64,000 bases of DNA. Source: Clostridium_AD sp050717515 (lineage in GTDB: Bacteria > Bacillota > Clostridia > Clostridiales > Clostridiaceae). Under the pieces are notes generated by a model. The model searched no databases. It saw nothing but the letters and a program-made list of their open reading frames with translations, and had not been told where the DNA came from. The stretch covers positions 123,545-187,544 of the forward strand of contig NZ_JBOITL010000023.1 of NCBI RefSeq assembly GCF_050717515.1, read 5' to 3'. Of the stretch, positions 6,638 to 15,789 are shown piece after piece; position 1 is the stretch's first letter, and the number at the start of each line of letters is the position of its first letter. The position numbers were made by a program, and so were the translations under genes.

Positions 6638-8352
6638 ACAACTTCCTCCTGTTCTTTATTTATTAATATAAAATTGGGTAGCATTACCACGATAGTTGTA
6701 CCTATCTTATCTTTACTATCAATATTTATTTCCCCATTAAGATATTTAACTAAATTCAGCATATTATTAATTCCTAGCCCAATTTCCTTATTATCCATTT
6801 TATTTTTTAAATCAAACCCTATTCCATTATCCATTATCATTAACTCCGTAAATTGATCTTTTATATTCAGAGTTATTTCTACTTCATCACATTTACCATG
6901 GTGAAGAGCATTACCCGTTCCTTCACATATAATTCTATATAATGCTTTTTTTAAATCATAGCTCATTAATTCTTGATTTCCTTTTATATTAAAAGATATA
7001 AAAGCATTATTTAGCTTTGATATATCATTTATATAATTTGTAATATCCTGTTGAAATGTATTAACCCCACTTTTTCTTGAGCTTAGCCCATATATAGTTT
7101 CTCTCAGTTCCTTCATTGCCTTGTTTAGCGAATCATTTATTGTATTTAGTTGCATTTTTAATTTTTCTTCAGTAATAAGATTCAATTCCTCCTTCAAAGT
7201 ATGAGTTGCACAAGAGATACTAAAGAGTCTTTGAGTAACACTATCATGAATTTCATTTGCAATACGATTTTGCTCTTCAGCTATTAATAGATGGTTATTT
7301 ATTTCTTCTAACTGTAATTTTTCAAATACCATAGCACTTAATTCAGATAAAAACTTTAATTGGCCTGTATTTTCTTTATAAAACACCCTGTCTTCATTAT
7401 CATTTATTTCAATTCCTAGTACTCCATATTGTCTATGGGAATATTCAACAATAACTGCAGCAAATTTTGCATCCTTTATATATAGATTAATTACCTTATT
7501 AGTATTATTCATATTACCCCACTGCCTCTTTATGTCTTTTACTAAATCATCTTTACAGCTTTGAGTTAACTCCCCATTGACCTCTACTTCTAATTCATCT
7601 TTATCTGATTGTATGCAGAAAAATGTTAAATTAGACTTGGTAATTTCCTTGGCATAATAGGTAATTATTTTTGTCAATTCGCCCTTATCACTCTGATTTA
7701 TAAAAGAGTGCGTTGCTTGATACAATGCCTTAATATGTTCAATTGATTCTTTTGTTCTTTCATTTGAGACTATTAAACCATTATTAAGAATCGTTAAATT
7801 TTTGCTCTCCTTGTTTAATTGTTTTGTTAATGTTGACAATAATTGCATTAACACAGTTATTAAAATTAAACTAAGTATAAGATTTGAATTATTAAAAACT
7901 ATTTCAACAATACTTTCCCCTTCTTTGTTAAATATTTCAAATGATATCACTGTAGAAAATATTAAATAACTTAATATGTTAGCAGTGCAACAATATATAT
8001 TTAAAAAATATATACATATTAAAACAGTATTTAAAGAGTACCAAATATATGGGCTCTTTAATCCACCCGTAGGTATCAAAAGTATTGTATTTCCTATAAT
8101 TTCAATAATAATCAACATTTTAATGATATTCTTCATATTTGGGTTGCTTACATAAAGATGGTTTAAAATAATTGATGAAATAGATAAACATACTACCACT
8201 ATTAATTTATATTTTAATGCAACCTGAAAATCACTAGCTAAATAAAATAAGGAGGTCAAAAACAGGGAAAAATATCTGTATAAATAAATAATTTTCAACT
8301 CACCATTTAAATTTTTTATTGCCAATACTTTATCTAAGCCCATATTAATCAC
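6634..8352 (-). CDS. DesK/NarX-type sensor histidine kinase
   Basis: Start placed at GTG 8352 (572 aa), 6 nt after a GGGGGCGG SD; the in-frame TTG at 8370 precedes the SD, and the ATG at 8343 is too far from it. The order is: about five or six membrane segments (20-185), a linker helix, a GAF-like sensory region (about 200-355), a HisKA_3 dimerisation domain with phospho-acceptor His (about 369) in ANEIHDSVTQRL, and a HATPase domain with N-box EGTGNALHHG, DNGIGFD and GLGINNM. It pairs with the regulator overlapping it by 4 nt. Signal unknown. It is the upstream-most gene of a two-gene operon facing the TasA-like cluster. Confidence 0.9.
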   Translation of the reverse strand: MINMGLDKVLAIKNLNGELKIIYLYRYFSLFLTSLFYLASDFQVALKYKLIVVVCLSISSIILNHLYVSNPNMKNIIKMLIIIEIIGNTILLIPTGGLKSPYIWYSLNTVLICIYFLNIYCCTANILSYLIFSTVISFEIFNKEGESIVEIVFNNSNLILSLILITVLMQLLSTLTKQLNKESKNLTILNNGLIVSNERTKESIEHIKALYQATHSFINQSDKGELTKIITYYAKEITKSNLTFFCIQSDKDELEVEVNGELTQSCKDDLVKDIKRQWGNMNNTNKVINLYIKDAKFAAVIVEYSHRQYGVLGIEINDNEDRVFYKENTGQLKFLSELSAMVFEKLQLEEINNHLLIAEEQNRIANEIHDSVTQRLFSISCATHTLKEELNLITEEKLKMQLNTINDSLNKAMKELRETIYGLSSRKSGVNTFQQDITNYINDISKLNNAFISFNIKGNQELMSYDLKKALYRIICEGTGNALHHGKCDEVEITLNIKDQFTELMIMDNGIGFDLKNKMDNKEIGLGINNMLNLVKYLNGEINIDSKDKIGTTIVVMLPNFILINKEQEEVV

Positions 8353-8467
8353 AAAACACCGCCCCCACAAATCTAACTATACGTTTGAATAACAAAACCT
8401 CTGTTCGCTTTATAATTATTACCATTTTCACTATATACATATATTATTAAATTTTTCGTAAAAAAAA

Positions 8468-8498
8468 CAACCTACACAAATAAATTCCTTGTAGATTG
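8468..8498 (-). terminator. Terminator upstream of the kinase gene
   Basis: On the minus strand CAATCTACA pairs with TGTAGGTTG (one G-U wobble, 13-nt loop) and is followed by eight U. It ends a transcript coming from the LCP remnant at 8674-8736, separating it from the kinase gene. Confidence 0.65.
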
Positions 8499-8601
8499 GG
8501 TGGGTTGCACCATTGACTCAGCATGCTCTAGGTGCCCAAATATGGAGCATACTTCATTGTCCCCCTATTTATTTTTTTATTACATAATCAATAATATAAG
8601 T

Positions 8602-8633
8602 ATACCATTTACATTTTCTGGTGTAAATGGTAT
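8602..8633. repeat. Perfect 12-bp inverted repeat in a non-coding gap
   Basis: ATACCATTTACA and TGTAAATGGTAT flank an 8-nt spacer. It has no convincing U-tract on either strand and could be an operator or a decayed hairpin. The surrounding gap (8353-8903) holds this repeat, the terminator at 8468-8498 and the LCP fragment, and nothing else recognisable. Confidence 0.45.
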
Positions 8634-8673
8634 TTATTTATATATATATTTAAATAGGCATCAAATCTTTCAT

Positions 8674-8736
8674 TTAAGCTACAATGATAATCAATACACC
8701 TAAAATGAGCTTCACCCCTGGCTTTATTTTCTTCAT
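8674..8736 (-). pseudogene. Remnant of an LCP (LytR-CpsA-Psr) gene, N-terminal 20 codons
   Basis: ATG at 8736 follows an AGAGGG SD and encodes MKKIKPGVKLILGVLIIIVA before a TAA. It aligns at DNA and protein level with the first 20 codons of the intact LCP gene at 14449-15441 (MKKMKPWMKTFLSVFIIIVL). The extracellular catalytic domain is absent downstream, and a terminator follows at 8468-8498. The simplest reading is a decayed duplicate; a functional 20-residue membrane peptide is possible but less likely. Confidence 0.5.
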
Positions 8737-8903
8737 ATTTTTACCCTCTTTAATTTTATATGCTGAATAAAAATAATTAGTACAATAACCTTACTTTTGC
8801 TCTAATCCATTGTATTTTTTAACTTTTAGCCATATAATCTATATATAGCTTTATATTCATATAAAGCTATTAATTGTTATTAATAGGGGAGGATGTAGTC
8901 TTT

Positions 8904-9035
8904 ATGCCAAAATTTATAATTTTTGCAATTATATTAACTATTATGTACATTGTATATGCTAGCCTGATGAAAGCTGCCGGTAAGACCCCCCCCTTAATGC
9001 CAAATGTTAAATATGATGAAGAAAAAAGTAATTAA
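8904..9035 (+). CDS. 43-residue single-span membrane peptide
   Basis: ATG at 8904 is preceded by AGGGGAGG (11-nt gap). The peptide starts MPKFIIFAIILTIMYIVYAS, one membrane helix, followed by a short charged tail ending YDEEKSN. The stop codon lies inside the left arm of a 24-bp bidirectional terminator. A good SD, a plausible helix-plus-tail architecture and a dedicated terminator support a real gene. I do not recognise a family; function unknown. Confidence 0.6.
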   Translation: MPKFIIFAIILTIMYIVYASLMKAAGKTPPLMPNVKYDEEKSN

Positions 9036-9083
9036 AACTATCCAAATGCATGTTTACTCTGCATTTGGATAGTTTTAATTACT
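9027..9083. terminator. Bidirectional terminator between convergent genes
   Basis: Perfect 24-bp arms surround a 9-nt loop. The upper stem is GC-richer (ATCCAAATGCA) and both ends are A/T-rich, giving U-runs in each direction. The stop codons of the 43-aa peptide gene (9033-9035) and of the CapD-type gene (9079-9081) both fall inside the arms. Confidence 0.9.
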
Positions 9084-10950
9084 CTACTACGGTGTCAACC
9101 GCACATTCCTGCATAGTTCTATTGTAAGTTGGAACTATTTCTTCTACTTTTTTAATTAATAGTCCAACATCATCCCTATCAATAATCTCCCTAAGCTCTC
9201 CAATTTTCTCTCTCAAAACCTCTAAATCACTAAAAATCGGTCTCCCCACAAATATTTTCTCGTGTTTAGTATTGGCAAGCCCTTCTTCACTCATCATCAG
9301 CTCTTCATAAAGTTTTTCTCCCGGCCTAAGCCCTGTAATTTCAATTTTAATATCTTTATTAGGCTCAAATCCTGAAAGCTTTATTAAATCCCAAGCTAAA
9401 TCATATATTTTAACAGGTTGTCCCATATCCAGCACGAAGATTTCTCCACCTTTGGCATAAGCACCAGATTGAAGCACTAATTGTGCCGCCTCTGGTATGG
9501 TCATAAAAAACCTTGTTATATATTTATTAGTAAGTGTAACTGGTCCACCATGCTCTATTTGTTTTTTAAATAGTGGTATTACAGAGCCATTACTTCCTAA
9601 AACATTTCCAAATCTCACTGCCACAAAGTGTGTTTCACTTATTTTGTCAAAGGATTGTATAATCATTTCGCACATTCTTTTGGTAGCACCCATTATATTT
9701 GTTGGGTTTACCGCTTTATCCGTGGATATCATAACGAACCTTTCTACTTTAAACTTATGTGCACATTCTGCCATATTAAAAGTTCCAAATACATTGTTTT
9801 TTATGGCTTCCATAGGGCTCTCTTCCATTAACGGCACATGCTTATGCGCTGCTGCATGGAAAACTATATTTGGTGAATATTTTTTAAATACACTTTCTAA
9901 TCGTTTAATATCTCTAACAGACCCTATCAGTACTTTTAAATCTAATTCAGGATATTTATACTGGAGTTCCATTTGCAAATCATAAGCATTATTTTCATAT
10001 ATATCGAAAATAATTAATTGCTTGGGTTCAAATTTTGTAATCTGACGGCACAATTCTGATCCAATAGACCCTCCTCCCCCAGTTACAAGGATAGTCTTAT
10101 TGTGAATATAGCTTGCGATGCCATCCATATCCAGCTCCACTGCTTTGCGTCCAAGCAGATCTTCAATATCTACTTTTCTTATTTGGCTTAAGGAAACTTT
10201 ACCATTTATTATTTCATACATACCAGGAATGATTTCTATTTTACAATTTGTTTTTTTACATATTTCTAAAATTTGTTTTTTATCTTTATCATCTATAGTT
10301 GGTATAGCTATAAGTATAGTTTCTATAGACTGCTGCTCTGCTATTTTAGGTATGTCACTCCTATTACCAAGAACTTTCACTCCCACTATATTTTTTCCTT
10401 TTTTATAAGGTTCATCATCGATTACAGCTACAGGCATATACGTACTTTGACTACTGCTTTTCATTTCTTTTATAACCATAGCGGCCGCCGCCCCAGCTCC
10501 AATTATCATTACTCTTTTCCGTTCATTTTTACTTGCATTACAATTTAGAATACTTTCAAATCTACCGTAGATTCTAAATGACATTCTAAAACCTACTATA
10601 AAAATGATGGAAAAAGCACAGGCTATTATACTTACTCCATAAGCAAACTCATGGCCGAAAGTTCTAACAAAGGCAATAGTTGCAAGATTAGCTGTAAGAC
10701 ATGCTCCAATAGCTAACATAAATTCATCTATACTTGCATAACTCCAAAGGCTTTCATAAAGCTTAAAGAGATAAAAACAAGCTATGTAAATAACTGTTAC
10801 AATTAAGGCTATCTCTTTGTATCCTTTTGAATAAAACTTGAAACTTGTAAAATTATATCTAAAATAAAATGCTAATATATATGCTAAGTTTATTAAAACT
10901 GCATCACTTAAGATTAATATTGGCTTTTTCCATTTTCCTAATACTTTCAT
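9079..10950 (-). CDS. CapD/EpsC-type membrane nucleoside-diphosphate-sugar 4,6-dehydratase
   Basis: This 623-aa protein starts at ATG 10950 with a GAAGAGG SD. Four membrane segments (about 10-125) are followed by a CoA-binding-like Rossmann domain (VMIIGAGAAA at about 148) and an extended SDR domain with GGGGSIGSELCRQ (291-303), ISTDKAVNPTNIMGATKRM as the active-site region in which the usual YxxxK Tyr is replaced by Met, and 'GLRPGEKLYEEL'. This is the layout of CapD/PglF/FlaA1-type UDP-GlcNAc inverting or retaining 4,6-dehydratases, which make UDP-4-keto-6-deoxy sugars for surface glycans. It ends the galE-galU-side gene series and has its own promoter (11097-11125). Exact stereochemistry cannot be decided from sequence alone. 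Confidence 0.88.
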   Translation of the reverse strand: MKVLGKWKKPILILSDAVLINLAYILAFYFRYNFTSFKFYSKGYKEIALIVTVIYIACFYLFKLYESLWSYASIDEFMLAIGACLTANLATIAFVRTFGHEFAYGVSIIACAFSIIFIVGFRMSFRIYGRFESILNCNASKNERKRVMIIGAGAAAAMVIKEMKSSSQSTYMPVAVIDDEPYKKGKNIVGVKVLGNRSDIPKIAEQQSIETILIAIPTIDDKDKKQILEICKKTNCKIEIIPGMYEIINGKVSLSQIRKVDIEDLLGRKAVELDMDGIASYIHNKTILVTGGGGSIGSELCRQITKFEPKQLIIFDIYENNAYDLQMELQYKYPELDLKVLIGSVRDIKRLESVFKKYSPNIVFHAAAHKHVPLMEESPMEAIKNNVFGTFNMAECAHKFKVERFVMISTDKAVNPTNIMGATKRMCEMIIQSFDKISETHFVAVRFGNVLGSNGSVIPLFKKQIEHGGPVTLTNKYITRFFMTIPEAAQLVLQSGAYAKGGEIFVLDMGQPVKIYDLAWDLIKLSGFEPNKDIKIEITGLRPGEKLYEELMMSEEGLANTKHEKIFVGRPIFSDLEVLREKIGELREIIDRDDVGLLIKKVEEIVPTYNRTMQECAVDTVVE

Positions 10951-11096
10951 ATTATCTACCTCTTCTCTTCTTTTCTAAAGCATACAAAATTTCTGTTTTC
11001 TACTTTTACTATGTTACTTGCAATTTATAATAAGGTTTTTACTTTCTATTAAATTATTTATTTAATTCCCTAATTTATACAAAGAAACCCAATATT

Positions 11097-11125
11097 ATTA
11101 TATAGCTATGTAAAACTTATAGCAA
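11097..11125 (-). promoter_or_regulatory. Putative promoter of the CapD-type gene
   Basis: On the minus strand TTGCTA (11120-11125), a 17-bp spacer and a perfect TATAAT (11097-11102) are present, giving a leader of about 140 nt. I saw nothing else of note in the gap 10951-11306. Confidence 0.5.
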
Positions 11126-11306
11126 TTTTTTGTTTTGTCAATATTCCACGTTATAAGGCATATGCTCTACTATACATCAACTTTATAATTATTTCACAGT
11201 TTCAATGTTGTTTTTTTTAAAATAAGAGTCCATGGCATCTTGTATATCAAGGCTTCACAGTTATTCATGCAGCGACATAATAGTATTTTTTTTATTTAAC
11301 TTACAA

Positions 11307-11358
11307 AAAAATAAAGAGATAGATTTGCTCCCATAAGAAACTCTATCTCTTTATTTTT
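11307..11358 (-). terminator. Terminator of galU copy 1
   Basis: Perfect 16-bp arms AAAAATAAAGAGATAG and CTATCTCTTTATTTTT with a 20-nt loop give a U-rich end on the minus strand. It lies about 65 bp past the galU stop. Confidence 0.8.
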
Positions 11359-11421
11359 AATGCTGCAATTCTCAATTTTCATTCTTTCACAAGGTGAATT
11401 AACAACCCCACTTTTTCCTAA

Positions 11422-12333
11422 TTACAATCTTCTTTTTTCTACTTCTTTATATAAGTCACTAAAATTATCATTATATTTTAAAGTCTGCAGATATTCCATA
11501 AAGGGAACTCTTAATTCTTCTCTTTTTAATGCAAACTCAACTGTGGCCTCAAGAAATCCTAATTTATCACCTACATCATATCTTCTTCCTTCGAATACAT
11601 ATGCGTACATGTCTTGCTGTGCTATTAAAGTTTTTAGAGCATCCGTTAACTGAATTTCTCCACCTTTACCTGGCTTTGTATTATCTAATATATCAAATAT
11701 CTCAGGAGTTATTATGTATCTACCAAGTATAGCTACATTTGAGGGCGCCAAGTCTACTTGTGGTTTTTCAACAAGGTTATTGACTTTGTATACTCTATCT
11801 CTAATTTGAACTCCATCAACTATTCCATATTTATCTACATTTTCTTTTTTTACTTCTTGAACCCCTAAAATTGTTGCCTGCTTTTCTTCAAAACAATCCA
11901 TAAGTTGTTTTAAGCAAGGGATTTTTGCGTCAACTATATCATCACCTAGCATAACAGCAAAAGGTTCATTGCCAACAAAGGTTCTTGCACAATTTATAGC
12001 ATGACCAAGTCCTTTTGGCTCTTTTTGTCTTATAAAATGTATATTCACCATATTTGATATATCTCTAACCTGTTCAAGTAAGCCATCCTTATGTTTATTT
12101 TCTAGCTCTAGTTCAAGTTCTACAGATTTATCAAAATGGTCTTCAATAGACTTTTTATTTCTTCCTGTAATAATTAGTATTTCTTCTATACCTGAAGCCA
12201 CAGCTTCTTCTATAATATATTGCATAGTAGGCTTATCAACTATAGGTAACATTTCCTTAGGTAGTGCCTTGGTTGCAGGTAGAAACCTGGTTCCAAGTCC
12301 CGCCGCTGGTATAATAGCTTTTTTAACTCTCAT
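11422..12333 (-). CDS. galU: UTP--glucose-1-phosphate uridylyltransferase, copy 1
   Basis: This 303-aa protein starts at ATG 12333, with an AGGAGAT SD. It has the nucleotidyltransferase signature IPAAGLGTRFLPATKALPKEMLPI (residues 8-31), IEDHFDKS, KEPKGLGHA and the metal-binding MLGDD, all typical of bacterial GalU. It makes UDP-glucose from UTP and glucose-1-phosphate, feeding GalE next door and the polysaccharide pathways. A second copy at 36407-37321 is about 89% identical by eye, with most differences in the last 15 residues and in the middle of the protein. Both copies keep the catalytic residues. Here it follows rmlD and galE in a sugar-nucleotide series. Confidence 0.95.
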   Translation of the reverse strand: MRVKKAIIPAAGLGTRFLPATKALPKEMLPIVDKPTMQYIIEEAVASGIEEILIITGRNKKSIEDHFDKSVELELELENKHKDGLLEQVRDISNMVNIHFIRQKEPKGLGHAINCARTFVGNEPFAVMLGDDIVDAKIPCLKQLMDCFEEKQATILGVQEVKKENVDKYGIVDGVQIRDRVYKVNNLVEKPQVDLAPSNVAILGRYIITPEIFDILDNTKPGKGGEIQLTDALKTLIAQQDMYAYVFEGRRYDVGDKLGFLEATVEFALKREELRVPFMEYLQTLKYNDNFSDLYKEVEKRRL

Positions 12334-12401
12334 ATAAACATCTCCTATTAATATCTAGTGTGATTTCCTTATACACTGATTAATCTTACTTGTTTTATAA
12401 G

Positions 12402-13388
12402 TTATTTTTCGTACCCATTAGGATTATTTTTATGCCATTCCCAAGCTGTTCCTATAATGTTTTCAAGGGAATTATATTTAGGGTTCCAACCCAGCTCACT
12501 TGCTGCCTTATCACTAGAAGCTATAAGTACAGCAGGGTCTCCTGCACGCCTTGGCGCAATTTCAGCTTTTATATTGCATCCCGTAACTTTTCTTGCAACT
12601 TCTATAACTTCTTTAACAGAAAAACCTTTACCATTACCTAAGTTACAAATTGTACTTTTACCACCATTTTCAAGTCTTTTTAGGGCAAGTAAATGTGCGT
12701 TTGCTAAATCTGTTACATGTATATAATCTCTTACGCAGGTACCATCTTCTGTAGAATAGTCCTCCCCAAAAATCATGATTTTTTCTCTTTTTCCTAGTGC
12801 TACCTCAAGGATTAATGGTATTAAATGAGACTCTGGTGAGTGATCTTCTCCTATTTTCCCAGATACATGAGCTCCCGCTGCATTAAAATATCTAAGGGCT
12901 GTATAAGTAATCCCATAGGCATTATCACACCACTTTAATATTTTTTCTACTGCAAGCTTTGACTCTCCATAGGGATTAGTTGGTATTGTTTTGTCCCCTT
13001 CAAGGATAGGTATACTCTCCGGTTCTCCATAAGTTGCAGCTGTTGAGGAAAATACTATATGTTTTACTTTATGATCTCTCATAGCTTTTAATAAATTAAC
13101 AGTACTACCTATATTGTTTTCAAAATACTTTAGTGGCTCCACTACGCTCTCTCCCACTAGTGAGTCTGCTGCAAAATCTATAACTGCATCTATTTTATTT
13201 TCATTAAAAACAAGATCTAATAGGTTACTATCTCTTAAATCTCCCTCATAAAACTTTCCACCCATAAGTGCTCGTTTATGTCCCTTTTGAAGATTATCTA
13301 AAATTACAACTTCTTCACCTTTTTCTAAAAGCTCCGCTACCATATGACTTCCTATGTAACCAGCTCCGCCACAAACTAAAATAGCCAA
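12402..13388 (-). CDS. galE: UDP-glucose 4-epimerase
   Basis: The start is taken as TTG 13388 (328 aa, MAILVCGGAGYIGSH), 9 nt after AAAGGGG. The in-frame TTG at 13397 abuts the SD, and the family normally begins at this point. It has the NAD-binding GGAGYIGSH, an active-site Ser/Thr patch (FSSTAATYG) and the catalytic YxxxK in NPYGESK. It interconverts UDP-glucose and UDP-galactose in the cytoplasm. It lies between rmlD and galU copy 1 on the same strand and supplies UDP-Gal for the polysaccharide. Length is normal for the family. Confidence 0.95.
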   Translation of the reverse strand: MAILVCGGAGYIGSHMVAELLEKGEEVVILDNLQKGHKRALMGGKFYEGDLRDSNLLDLVFNENKIDAVIDFAADSLVGESVVEPLKYFENNIGSTVNLLKAMRDHKVKHIVFSSTAATYGEPESIPILEGDKTIPTNPYGESKLAVEKILKWCDNAYGITYTALRYFNAAGAHVSGKIGEDHSPESHLIPLILEVALGKREKIMIFGEDYSTEDGTCVRDYIHVTDLANAHLLALKRLENGGKSTICNLGNGKGFSVKEVIEVARKVTGCNIKAEIAPRRAGDPAVLIASSDKAASELGWNPKYNSLENIIGTAWEWHKNNPNGYEK

Positions 13389-13500
13389 TATATTCAACCC
13401 CTTTCAATTGGTTTCAAAATTATTTAAGTTACCTTGCAGGTTATAAAAAACCCACAATGTAATTATACTATTTAGCTTACTATTTTACTATGATTTTCAC

Positions 13501-13533
13501 TCCGCAGTAGTAATTAAAGATTACTACTGCGGA
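13501..13533 (-). terminator. Stem-loop downstream of rmlD
   Basis: Perfect 13-bp arms TCCGCAGTAGTAA and TTACTACTGCGGA surround a 7-nt loop, 18 bp beyond the rmlD stop. A U-run is poor on both strands, so it may act as a weak terminator or a 3'-end stabiliser. Confidence 0.6.
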
Positions 13534-13550
13534 ATGGTTTTCTGACTTTC

Positions 13551-14384
13551 TTATTTTAAATATTCACTAATTGCTTGCTGCCAAGTCCTAGTTATATCAC
13601 CACAAGTGAGTTCCATCATATAATTTCTAAGCACGGAATATTTAGGTCTTTTGGCTGGCCTTGGAAACTCATCTGTTGTGCAAGGCAAAACTTCTGTAGA
13701 AATACCTTTAAGTCTAAATATTTCTTTAGTGAATTCATACCAAGTGCATTCCCCTTTGCAGGTGCAATGAAACACTCCATAATTCTTATCTTCTATAAGT
13801 TTTATTATAGCTCTAGCTAAATCCACTGTGCTTGTAGGTGTTCCCTTTTGGTCATTAACTACTTTTATTGTTGTATTAGTTTTACTTAAGTTTAGCATAG
13901 TCTTTACAAAATTATTCCCTTCTCCGTAAAGCCATGCAGTTCTAACTATATAATGCTTAGGATTGTGGCTTTTAACTAATATCTCTCCCTCAAGCTTTGT
14001 TTTCCCATAAATAGTTTGCGGATTTACGGGGTCAAACTCTGTTAGTGATTTATCAGTATTACCATCAAAAACATAATCTGTTGATACTTGAACAATTTCT
14101 GCCCCAATTTCATTTGCAGCTACAGCCAAGTTTTTAGGTCCTAGGGCATTTATTTTATATGCCATATCTATTTCTGACTCACATTTGTCAACAGCCGTAA
14201 ATGCAGCACAGTTAATAATTACATCTGGTTTTTTTTGATTTACAAAACTATATACACTACGTAGGTTTGTTATATCTAAATCTAATTTACCTGCAAGTAT
14301 TAAGTCAATACCTTTTATCTCTTTATATTGCCTGGCCAGCTCTCGTCCAAGCTGGCCATTAGCTCCTGTAATTAATATCTTCAT
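13551..14384 (-). CDS. rmlD: dTDP-4-dehydrorhamnose reductase
   Basis: This 277-aa protein starts at ATG 14384 with AAGGAGAA. It shows TGANGQLGRE (NAD(P)H binding), the STDYVFDG motif and the catalytic YGKTK, followed by the substrate domain with RPAKRPKYSVL. It reduces dTDP-4-keto-L-rhamnose to dTDP-L-rhamnose, the last step after RmlA, RmlB and RmlC. Those partners are encoded about 19 kb away (32935-35535) on the same strand, separated by the beta-helix genes and the glycosyltransferases, so the rml set is split. It sits between the LCP gene and galE. Confidence 0.95.
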   Translation of the reverse strand: MKILITGANGQLGRELARQYKEIKGIDLILAGKLDLDITNLRSVYSFVNQKKPDVIINCAAFTAVDKCESEIDMAYKINALGPKNLAVAANEIGAEIVQVSTDYVFDGNTDKSLTEFDPVNPQTIYGKTKLEGEILVKSHNPKHYIVRTAWLYGEGNNFVKTMLNLSKTNTTIKVVNDQKGTPTSTVDLARAIIKLIEDKNYGVFHCTCKGECTWYEFTKEIFRLKGISTEVLPCTTDEFPRPAKRPKYSVLRNYMMELTCGDITRTWQQAISEYLK

Positions 14385-14448
14385 AATTCATTCTCCTTTA
14401 TATTCTACTTACAACTAGAAATAATTTAACTCCTTACCTATTCCACCT

Positions 14449-15441
14449 TTACAGCGGGGCTTTAGGCACTGGCTTTATATCTTTGTAAATAAATTTGTGA
14501 ATTTGATCTATAGTATCTGACTTATCATAGGTTAAATACCACACTCCATCTATAGTTTTTCCCTTGCAGTAGCCATCCACTGGAAATCTCTCCTGCTCCA
14601 AGGGTTTTATATTAGAAGTAATCACTCTTTTACCACTCTTTATTACTTCCATACTATTCATGCTTGTTTCAGTATAAGGTAGCATCTTAGACAGAGCAGA
14701 TAGAGATTCAGTTACCCCTAAAGACTGAATTTTTGTAATTACAGCTGATAATACAGTTCTTTGCCTTTCAGTTCTCCTAAAATCTCCACCAGAAGTGTAG
14801 CGTACTCTTGAATACGCTAAAGCTTGCAGTCCATTTAAAGCCTGTAGTCCCACTCTTGTAATCTTAGTAACTGGTTTATTTTCGATTTTAGATCCTTCAA
14901 GTATTTTATCGTTTATTGCACTAATTTCGTCTTGTTTAATATCTATAGTCACTGTGCCAATATCATCTATTATTTTTTCAAAGGCAAAAAAATCCACAGA
15001 GACATAATCTCTAATGTCTAAATTAAAATTTTCATTAATAGTTCTTATAGCAAGCTGTGGTCCACCGTAGGCATATGCATGGGTAAGCTTCGTTTCACCA
15101 TGACCACTTATCTGTACGTAGGTATCCCTCATTATGGAGGACATTTTTATTTTCTTGTGATCTTCATCAATAGAAAGTATTATTATAGAATCCGAACGAC
15201 TTGGCTGATTTTTATCCTTTCTATCTAGACCGAAGAGTGCAATATTTATTATTTTGTTTTCATTTTCTTTTTTTACAGATGCTTCAGGCTTGATACCTAA
15301 ATCTGCATCGGTTTTTGATATTTTTAATGTATTTATTCGACTTAGTTGATAAAATGTATAGCTAAATGCAGCTCCACCAACCAGTACAATAATAATAAAT
15401 ACACTTAAAAAAGTCTTCATCCATGGTTTCATTTTCTTCAT
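14449..15441 (-). CDS. LCP (LytR-CpsA-Psr) family glycopolymer-peptidoglycan transferase
   Basis: Start at ATG 15441 (330 aa) with a perfect AGGAGGTG SD; longer in-frame starts precede this SD. A signal anchor (about residues 10-30) is followed by the LCP domain with SDSIIILSIDEDHKKIKMSSIMRDTYV, a charged pocket typical of polyprenyl-phosphate binding, 'LNGLQALAYSRVRY' and 'GGDFRRTERQR', whose Arg residues are conserved in the family. LCP enzymes attach lipid-linked glycopolymers (teichoic acid or capsule) to peptidoglycan outside the membrane. The position beside an exopolysaccharide locus suggests attachment of that polymer. A decayed relative lies at 8674-8736. Confidence 0.9.
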   Translation of the reverse strand: MKKMKPWMKTFLSVFIIIVLVGGAAFSYTFYQLSRINTLKISKTDADLGIKPEASVKKENENKIINIALFGLDRKDKNQPSRSDSIIILSIDEDHKKIKMSSIMRDTYVQISGHGETKLTHAYAYGGPQLAIRTINENFNLDIRDYVSVDFFAFEKIIDDIGTVTIDIKQDEISAINDKILEGSKIENKPVTKITRVGLQALNGLQALAYSRVRYTSGGDFRRTERQRTVLSAVITKIQSLGVTESLSALSKMLPYTETSMNSMEVIKSGKRVITSNIKPLEQERFPVDGYCKGKTIDGVWYLTYDKSDTIDQIHKFIYKDIKPVPKAPL

Positions 15442-15686
15442 ATTTTCACCTCCTATAATGATTAGTATAATCAATTCCGAAAGTGATATGCAGACTCTAA
15501 AATGACCACAATTAATTATATAACTTTGAAAATTTTATGGCAAACTTTTAATTTCATAATGAACATATATTTACCCATTTTGATAACTAATTTAAAAAAC
15601 CTAAAGGATAGTATATTACTTTCGATAATATAACCTAATGATAATATTGCAGCCCCATAGGTGATGATTTAATCTTCTATGTAAAT

Positions 15687-15778
15687 CTTTTACCGATAAT
15701 AGCAAACTTATCGAAAGGTAAGGACGCAAAGCCATAGGGCCTTACGTAGGTATGGTAGCCTAGCCACCGAAATAAAAG
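15687..15778 (+). promoter_or_regulatory. Cyclic-di-GMP-I (GEMM-I) riboswitch upstream of the beta-helix genes
   Basis: The GEMM-I core is clear: GCAAAC (15702-15707), stem CTTATC/GGTAAG capped by a GAAA tetraloop (about 15707-15722), the invariant GGACGCAAAGCC (15722-15733), then a second stem CCATA/TATGG, where the tetraloop receptor lies, and the closing GTAGCCTAGCC. The flanking CTTTTA (15687-15692) can pair with TAAAAG (15773-15778), which contains the SD of the next gene, and no terminator fits in the 12-nt gap to the ATG. This suggests control of translation initiation, though the ON/OFF sign is not certain. The rest of the gap 15442-15686 contains nothing I could identify. Confidence 0.88.
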
Positions 15779-15789
15779 GAGTGATTTAA

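Noticed and set aside
8500..8703. 67-codon open frame on the plus strand starting at GTG
   Set aside because: No SD, odd composition, overlaps a minus-strand terminator, an inverted repeat and the LCP remnant.
9497..9985. 162-codon open frame opposite the CapD-type gene, and similar long antisense frames opposite addA, addB and sbcC
   Set aside because: They lie entirely within strongly supported conserved genes, have no SD and encode no recognisable domains.
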